A DNA stretch of 64,000 nucleotides from Pholis gunnellus (taxonomy: Eukaryota; Chordata; Actinopteri; Perciformes; Pholidae). The notes under the pieces were generated by a model. That model made no database searches and was not told the origin of the DNA. It saw only the letters and a program-made list of their open reading frames with translations. A program made the translations under genes and the position numbers. This document shows positions 58,530-64,000 of this stretch, one piece after another (positions within the stretch are counted from its first letter, which is position 1; each line of letters opens with the position of its first letter). The DNA lies in NCBI GenBank assembly GCA_910591455.2, contig OU342819.1:18835262-18899261 (forward strand), read 5' to 3'.

Positions 58530-58640
58530 GTCAGACGCTGAGTCATGCCGCCTCCCCGTCGCAATTGGACCTCCTATTGGGCGTCTTGAGTTACCACGAT
58601 TGGACGATATAAAAATGGAAACAATCGCTCAACACTCATA
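58530..58640 (+). promoter_or_regulatory. Promoter-like patch: three ATTGG boxes and a TATA box
   Basis: Inverted CCAAT boxes (ATTGG) stand at 58564, 58576 and 58599, and TATAAAAA at 58608-58615. Transcription would start near 58640, but no open frame of note follows. The layout looks like a compact polymerase II promoter, perhaps of an old mobile element. The order and spacing could also be chance. Confidence 0.25.
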
Positions 58641-58781
58641 GACAACAAACCGAGCTGTTTCAATAATGAATTATTTACTGAAATGCAGAAGCACAGAGGT
58701 CTATTAGATAACACACAGTCAACAGTGGTCAGCCAGCAGTAAACACGCTAGCAGATTAGCTCATAGCGGTCCGTGGAGAGT

Positions 58782-58880
58782 GTCCCGTTTCCAGTCTTTA
58801 TGCTAAGCTAAGCTAACTGGCTGCTGTCGTAGCTTCATATTTGACAGATGTCTCGGCATTCTCAGCAAGAAGGCGACAAA
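58782..58880 (-). repeat. Dispersed percomorph repeat (TTAGCTTAGCATAA family), minus orientation
   Basis: The complement reads CTTCTTGCTGAGAATGCCGA, AATATGAAGCTACGACAGCA, GCCAGTTAGCTTAGCTTAGC and ATAAAGACTGGAAACGGGAC, matching the family in order. It is opposite to the copy at 57.6 kb. Confidence 0.78.
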
Positions 58881-59829
58881 TGTGAAACTGTTAAACTTGT
58901 ATTTGTGAAAAGCTAAACGTGTCAAAGCAGTCTTGACACTAAATAATGTAACTAGGAGACACAAGGGGGATGAGTGCATTCAATCGAGAAAAAAGAAAAA
59001 GACCATGAGCATGTGTTCATTTGTCTTCCTGTTTGTTCTGACTTTGATCACTGACAGAGTCCAGAAGTACCCCGTCCAAGCGTGACAATACTCAATTTGT
59101 TGTGGTGAAGTGTAATTAAAACAAGCTTGTCGTTTGCACATGCTAGCCAACGTTGGCATCAACACGGCGGGGTTTGAATCCATCTGGCCGAAGACCTTCG
59201 TTTTAACTCCTCTCCCCTCTCTGACTCGCTGTAGGTTCTCTCTCTACATGAACAGAAACGTGGACCATTACACCAGGAGGGGAAAAACCCTGATTAAGGA
59301 TCACTATTAGAGAGATGAAATAATAATCCTGTGTTATCCAGTCAGTAGAGAGCATCGGTACTGGTAGTGCTCCAACCCGGCGAAGGGCTGTTGTTGTTAT
59401 TCTTTGATCAGACCAGCAGGAATAACAATCTATAATTCATAACGCTCAGTCTAGTCTGGGAACACTAGGCACTGCACCTTTAATTATTGATCAAACAGAA
59501 CAGATTTAATATCAATCACTGAAGCATAGGCAGAAGTGAGCGAAGTAGGAGAAATGGAGGATTCTCTGGGGCGCTACCGTCTAACCCTCTAATGAAAACA
59601 AAAAAGAAATACAGTGCAGTTAATACTGTGGTGAGGGTGTGTAAACAGGAACTGAGGCTTAGGTTGGACATTGATTCACAGAGACTACAGCTCACAAGAC
59701 TCGCGCTCTTTGAAGGCTCATACTGATAGTTTGGGATCTAAAGCTGCCAATACTCTACTTTTTCAAATCACTCTACATTATTCAATGCTTTTCATGAATT
59801 TCAGTCCAAGAGAGGAAAAAGCTCAGAGG
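58881..59829. other. Unique non-coding stretch
   Basis: No gene or recognised repeat. Confidence 0.4.
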
Positions 59830-60690
59830 CTACTACTTCCCACTGAAAACAAATGTAATACTAATACCAGAGCTCCTACAGCTGCTGCTACTCCTACTAT
59901 AATATGATGTCTATTTAAATTAATGCTACCACTTTATAACTACTTCGAATGCTACTACAACCAATGCTACAGAAACTATTACTTCTTTTGCACCACAGCT
60001 ACTTTTACTGAACTGCTGTTACAACTACTTCTACTGCTGCTCGTATGAATCCTATTAATAATGCTCGTACTACCATTGCCTCTGCAAATATGTACTGCTA
60101 GAACTTGTAATGATAGTACAGCTATTACCACTAAACTACTTCTTTTACAACCAATACTTTGTAAGTAACTACCAATTACTCCTTCTACTGCTATTATTAC
60201 CGCCATTACGAATATTCTTACAGCTACTCGTACCACTATTGTTTTTGCAACTACTATTACTACCAGTACTACTAATACTGTTGTCACCACTACATACTAA
60301 TTACTGCTACTCCTCCACTTCTTCAATTATTATTTGACTACGACCATGACTACTAACTACTACTACTCTTACTAGTACTGCTGTTACTATTCCAGTACCT
60401 TTAACAGTAATACTAGTGCATTACAACATCAACTACTACTCCTACTATTAGTACTGCTCCTGCAAATACTACTAGTTGTATCAAAGTACCACCACTGACT
60501 CTTACTACTACTAAAAAATGACTTCTAATACAGTTACTTTAACATCTGCTACTACTACAACAACAACAACTCTTAAAACTCATTGTAGTAGTCTTACAGC
60601 ACTACCCCTCCTATAAATACTACTCCTTTACTGTTACCACTACAACTACTACCACTATACATGCTACTACCCAACTAACTCATCGACTGT
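59830..60690 (+). repeat. Long decayed trinucleotide array, (ACT)n-like
   Basis: About 850 bases are built from diverged ACT/TAC/CTA units (TACTACTCCTACT, ACTACTACTCTTACTAGTACT). The pieces are separated by substituted units rather than foreign sequence. The three-base period keeps frames open, which explains the Leu/Val-rich and Ser/Asn-rich frames at 59979-60337. It is longer and far more decayed than any CA tract here. Confidence 0.88.
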
Positions 60691-60963
60691 CTGTACGAAA
60701 AACTTTACTTGTACTTTTTTAGAATCCAAAGAATGTGTTTTAGGCCTTCCGTATTCAGTTATTATTCTGTAGTATATGTGTAATAAACATAATGTAAACA
60801 ACAGTATTTCAGTGTGTTGCTTTAACTCTAAATTGAGACATCAGCAAGGAGAGTAGGAAGGCAAAATGGCTTTAGTCCACTGAGTGGGAGAACTGTGCAG
60901 CTGAAGTGTACTGATTACACTGGGCCTGTGAGGGGCTTGCAGCTGTAGAAGCAATTGAGCACG

Positions 60964-60986
60964 ACACACACACACACACACACACA
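60964..60986. repeat. (CA)n microsatellite
   Basis: A CA run of 23 bases. Confidence 0.94.
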
Positions 60987-61180
60987 ATGCAAAACCCCAA
61001 CATATCTGCAGCTTCCTGCCTTTTACTGTCTATTGTTAGATTTAGTGACACAGCTCTCGCAGACCACTTTCAACACTGCAATTAGAAATGGACAGAACAT
61101 TTTCTTGCTTTCGCACACAAACGCAGCAGAATTCCTGCAGCGTGAAGGGCCCCTTGCCTTCTACTCAGTACAGGAATGCA

Positions 61181-61182
<2 letters not shown>

Positions 61183-61237
<55 letters not shown>
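61183..61237. repeat. (GA)n microsatellite
   Basis: A GA run of about 50 pure bases. It gives rise to the Arg/Glu and Ser/Leu repeats of four overlapping frames, including the 150-codon frame at 60955-61407. Confidence 0.97.
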
Positions 61238-61238
<1 letters not shown>

Positions 61239-62899
61239 CTGGGACTTTCCCCAGGATCCCAGAAAAAGGAGGGAGAGAGGAAGCAGACAGTGGGAGCTAC
61301 AGACGACAGGAACAAATACAGGAGGAGGAAAAATGGATGGGTTGTGTATGGGCTCGTTTCTGTTTCCCACAGTGGAAATGACCCAGTTATTACTGCACAT
61401 TGTGTGAAGGGAGGCCTTACAGCATGAAACAGAAGAAGGAAAAGATTTGTTTTTTAAATCCATGAGAAACGTATCAGAGAGATTGTATGACAACTCTCCT
61501 TTCCACTGTACCGAAACGCTGCGGAAGTTGTCTGGAACTGTCTCACTCTCAATCACTCCCTGTGCTGTCTGCCTGTCTGTCTCTCTGTGTGTGTCTCTCT
61601 GTCAAGGTTAATGGTGTGTCTCCAGAGCTTACTGCAGTTGCCACCAGTGTTCCCATTGATCCCACACACAGCCACCAACGCTGCTCCCCATATGGCACCG
61701 CTGAGGGTGAGTGTGCGATAGGGATCAGAAGTCTTGATTCTGACTCAGTTTGCGGCGTGCGTGTATGAGCGAATGTGTGTGGTCTTCTCGGTGAGCCAGC
61801 TGCTGGCATTCAGGGTTGAGTGTGTGTGTGTGAGTGTGTAATAGAAGAAAACCTCTCTGACATTAGCAAACTTGCCATGTCATCTAAATCCAGGGAGGCC
61901 TCACTGTGATAAAAGAACAAGGAATCCTTTCACCCCAGCGTGTGCATGTCCACATTAGTGCATAACGTGTGTGCACGTCAGTACATCTGTGTGTGCCTGT
62001 TTTTGTGTCTATGCATGTGCATCATCATCATATGTCCACAGTACTTCCGAGTGTGTTTTTGTGCAGGTATGTCTGTTGCCTGTGCGTGTCATAATTGAAG
62101 TATGTGTGCATGTGTTTCCGTGAGGGTGGTCTCCACCTGTGGATCACACTGTGAAGGCCTGTCTGTTGTTGCAGCCGGAGGGGACGGACACACGGTTTAC
62201 CCACTAAATGAAAGTCCAAACACGCTGCAAGTATGTTAAAGCTAAACTATGATATCAGAAAAACAAATGGAGAAAGTCAAAAGGAAGGGAAAGCCCCTCA
62301 TCCTGCACGCACTACAATATCTATTTTAATCCTGTTTGACAACTTTAACTGATTATAAATCAACTGATTCACACAGGAATGCGAGGGTTAGCCGGTGCAA
62401 GCTAGTGGTTTGTGTTCTGGGTGTTCTGCAAGGACACAATATGAGAACAGGATAATGTGTTCCAGGATGGTGTCCATTTATTTCAGTTAATGTTGATTTC
62501 CCAGCGTACGCTCCAAAGTACTTTTTGGTTTGCCTCCACATTGTGCCTGTCATGACACATGCTCATTCATGTCATTCCCCGGCCATACCAACACATACCA
62601 TACTACTGAGTCTTGGCTTAATGGCTCAATGCTAATAGGGGATATCTGGGCTTTGGGTATCGATACGGAGTACCATTCCGATAACAGTATATAATCAATA
62701 ACGTGTAAACCCCGCTGTGTGGAAGTTAATTGGATCATTTTTCATGTGTAACGCAAACATCACTTTCCTTGCTTTATAAAACTAAATGTAACAAATAAAT
62801 ACATAGTAAGTAACAATGAAGTGAATTTATATCTATTAAAATATGAATTGCACTCTAGCAACTTGGTAAGGATTCTTAAATTGTTTCAATTGTGAACCT
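61238..62899. other. Unique non-coding stretch
   Basis: GT-rich text (61.92-62.15 kb) without a long pure tract. No gene or recognised repeat. Confidence 0.4.
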
Positions 62900-63200
62900 G
62901 GTTGCAAAAAGAAGTCTGACTGTTTATAAGTCTCTGAGGAAATGACTTGACTTGACTTGATTTATTACCTCAGTAAACATTGTTGTTTAAAGTCTTCAAT
63001 ACAGCATGATGTTTAGTACATTTTGGTCCGGTTTAGAGTAAAATAGACCATCAAACAGGATATGCTTCAGGGTGGCTCTACCTTGTAATTGTTTCCTCCT
63101 CCACTGTCTAAATATGGTCACTTCCATTCACAGGTTGCAAAAAAACAAGATGGCGACGGCCAAAATGCCAAACAGGAAGCTTCCAAACCACCAGCGCTTC
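62900..63200 (+). repeat. Dispersed percomorph repeat (ACAAGATGGCGACGGCCAAAATG family)
   Basis: Landmarks in family order: GAAGTCTGACTGTTTATAAG, TGATTTATTACCTCAGTAAA, CTTCAATACAGCATGATGTT, TTTAGAGTAAAATAGACCAT, CTACCTTGTAATTG, TGGTCACTTCCATTCACAGG and ACAAGATGGCGACGGCCAAA. The string GACTTGACTTGACTTGA (62.94 kb) is a short local expansion inside the copy. Confidence 0.72.
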
Positions 63201-64000
63201 CAAGCTTTTTTTTTTCAAGTGGAACCATCATCATTTTGTCAAACTTCTTTTCCCCAAGGTTGTGAATTTCACGTTTAAATTTCAGTTTTTCACTTTGGTT
63301 ATAATTGCGTGGTTTAAATTTGCTTTCAGCCGGCAGAGACACCAATTTAGCCAAATTTAAGTATCACATTTCAGCTTTAATAAAGAATGATGACAGAAGC
63401 AATCTCAGAGATGTAATTACATTGAACAATAAAAGCTATCAGAATAAAAATTAACTGAAAAGTTGGCAAAGTTTAGGCTTCATGTTGAGTTTGACTGAGA
63501 AAACCTTCCACCATCCCCATCATGTGATCATCCCCGACCTTGCTTTGTATATTTTGGCAATATTTTATATTATTTTCATGATAACTTGTTAAACTATGTC
63601 AGCAATAACTTATTGTGTGGGAGTATTAACCCTTCAGAGTAGCTAATCCACCTATAAGAACTGCATCACCACTATAGCTGTTCAAGGAATCTCTTCACAT
63701 TGAAACGGTTATATTGAAGACTGAAGAATTTCAAACCGAAAAATATCAGCATTGGCCTTCAAAAACTCATATCCGTCTAACCCCAGCTGGCGTGTGAGAG
63801 AGAAAAAGAGGGAGTCTGCAAACCACATCTTGGCCTGCCAAAAATCACATTTCCCCTCGACAGTATAGCTGGTTTACATTAACTCTCACACATGCATGGC
63901 AAAGCCAGAGTCCACCCTCTTCACATTTCATTACAAAAGAAAAGCTCAAACTGTTATACCAGCTTATCCAATGCAGCAGAAATCTCTAACGCGATTCATT
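63201..64000. other. Unique non-coding stretch to the right edge
   Basis: AT-rich, with a T run at 63208-63217. No gene or recognised repeat; no exon crosses the right edge visibly. Confidence 0.4.

Noticed and set aside
60955..61407. 150-codon open frame with Arg-Glu repeats
   Set aside because: It spans the CA tract and the (GA)n tract; three other overlapping frames on both strands are also open there, which is typical of a simple repeat.
1..64000. tRNA, rRNA, microRNA and CRISPR content
   Set aside because: I looked for B-box strings (GGTTCRANTCC), well-known microRNA mature sequences and spaced direct repeats. Only a B-box-like GTTCAAACC near 32.49 kb was found, and it is better explained by a SINE remnant.
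1..64000. A novel multi-gene biological system
   Set aside because: No cluster of open frames with coding character, shared promoters or linked domains is present. The window is repeat-rich, gene-poor vertebrate DNA.

Overview
This window looks like intergenic or intronic DNA from a ray-finned fish, most likely a percomorph teleost. Three things point there. First, about thirty-four dinucleotide microsatellites, mostly (CA)n/(GT)n with some (GA)n, sit in 64 kb. Second, I recognise several dispersed repeats common in percomorph genomes: the GTTAGCATGCTAAC family near 42.4-42.8 kb, the TTAGCTTAGCATAA family near 57.6 and 58.8 kb, the ACAAGATGGCGACGGCCAAAATG family near 63.1 kb, and the GACTACAAAGAGACACAAAAC tandem repeat near 5.5 kb. 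Third, there is no bacterial-style gene packing. Species identity is inference. I see no rRNA, tRNA, CRISPR array, operon or intact protein-coding gene, and no open frame exceeds about 157 codons. The longest frames run through CA/GT/GA repeats or pyrimidine tracts, so they are composition effects.

Layout. 0-6.5 kb: a possible last coding exon at the extreme left edge (acidic tail, stop, two AATAAA signals), then unique DNA, six GT/CA tracts and a tandem-repeat patch. 6.5-8.5 kb: layered old repeats, including a fossil RecQ-like helicase fragment. 9-16 kb: sparse unique DNA with a roughly 730-bp decayed (GTAGA)n array. 16.5-17.9 kb: a decayed CATCCTACATCCTGT-type array split by a transposon-like element. 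19-23 kb: AT-rich blocks that resemble conserved non-coding elements, and an exon-like patch near 20.5 kb. 23.6-24.8 kb: a 1.19-kb foldback element with long inverted arms. 25-33 kb: mostly unique. 33.8-34.0 kb: a complete short hAT-type element with target-site duplication. 35.9-36.6 kb: a second RecQ-like fossil and a terminal-repeat fragment. 38-43.4 kb: exon-like patches, a 100-bp GT tract, two dispersed repeats and the most coding-like segment of the window, on the minus strand at 43.0-43.35 kb. 45-49 kb: more AT-rich CNE-like blocks and a third transposon copy. 50.5-51.1 kb: a roughly 560-bp purine-rich strand. 53.7-55.9 kb: stacked repeats and a 167-bp hairpin element. 57.5-58.9 kb: two oppositely oriented repeats around a TATA/CCAAT-like patch. 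59.8-60.7 kb: an 850-bp decayed (ACT)n array. 61-64 kb: a GA tract and a dispersed repeat.

No pathway or gene system is visible. The main content is repeat biology: one transposon family appears in at least five forms sharing the terminal motif CCAACACATTCTCACTCC, two decayed helicase-bearing repeats share a detectable deletion history, and three long simple arrays have decayed to different degrees. The CNE-like blocks suggest, but do not prove, that the region lies beside or inside a developmentally regulated gene.
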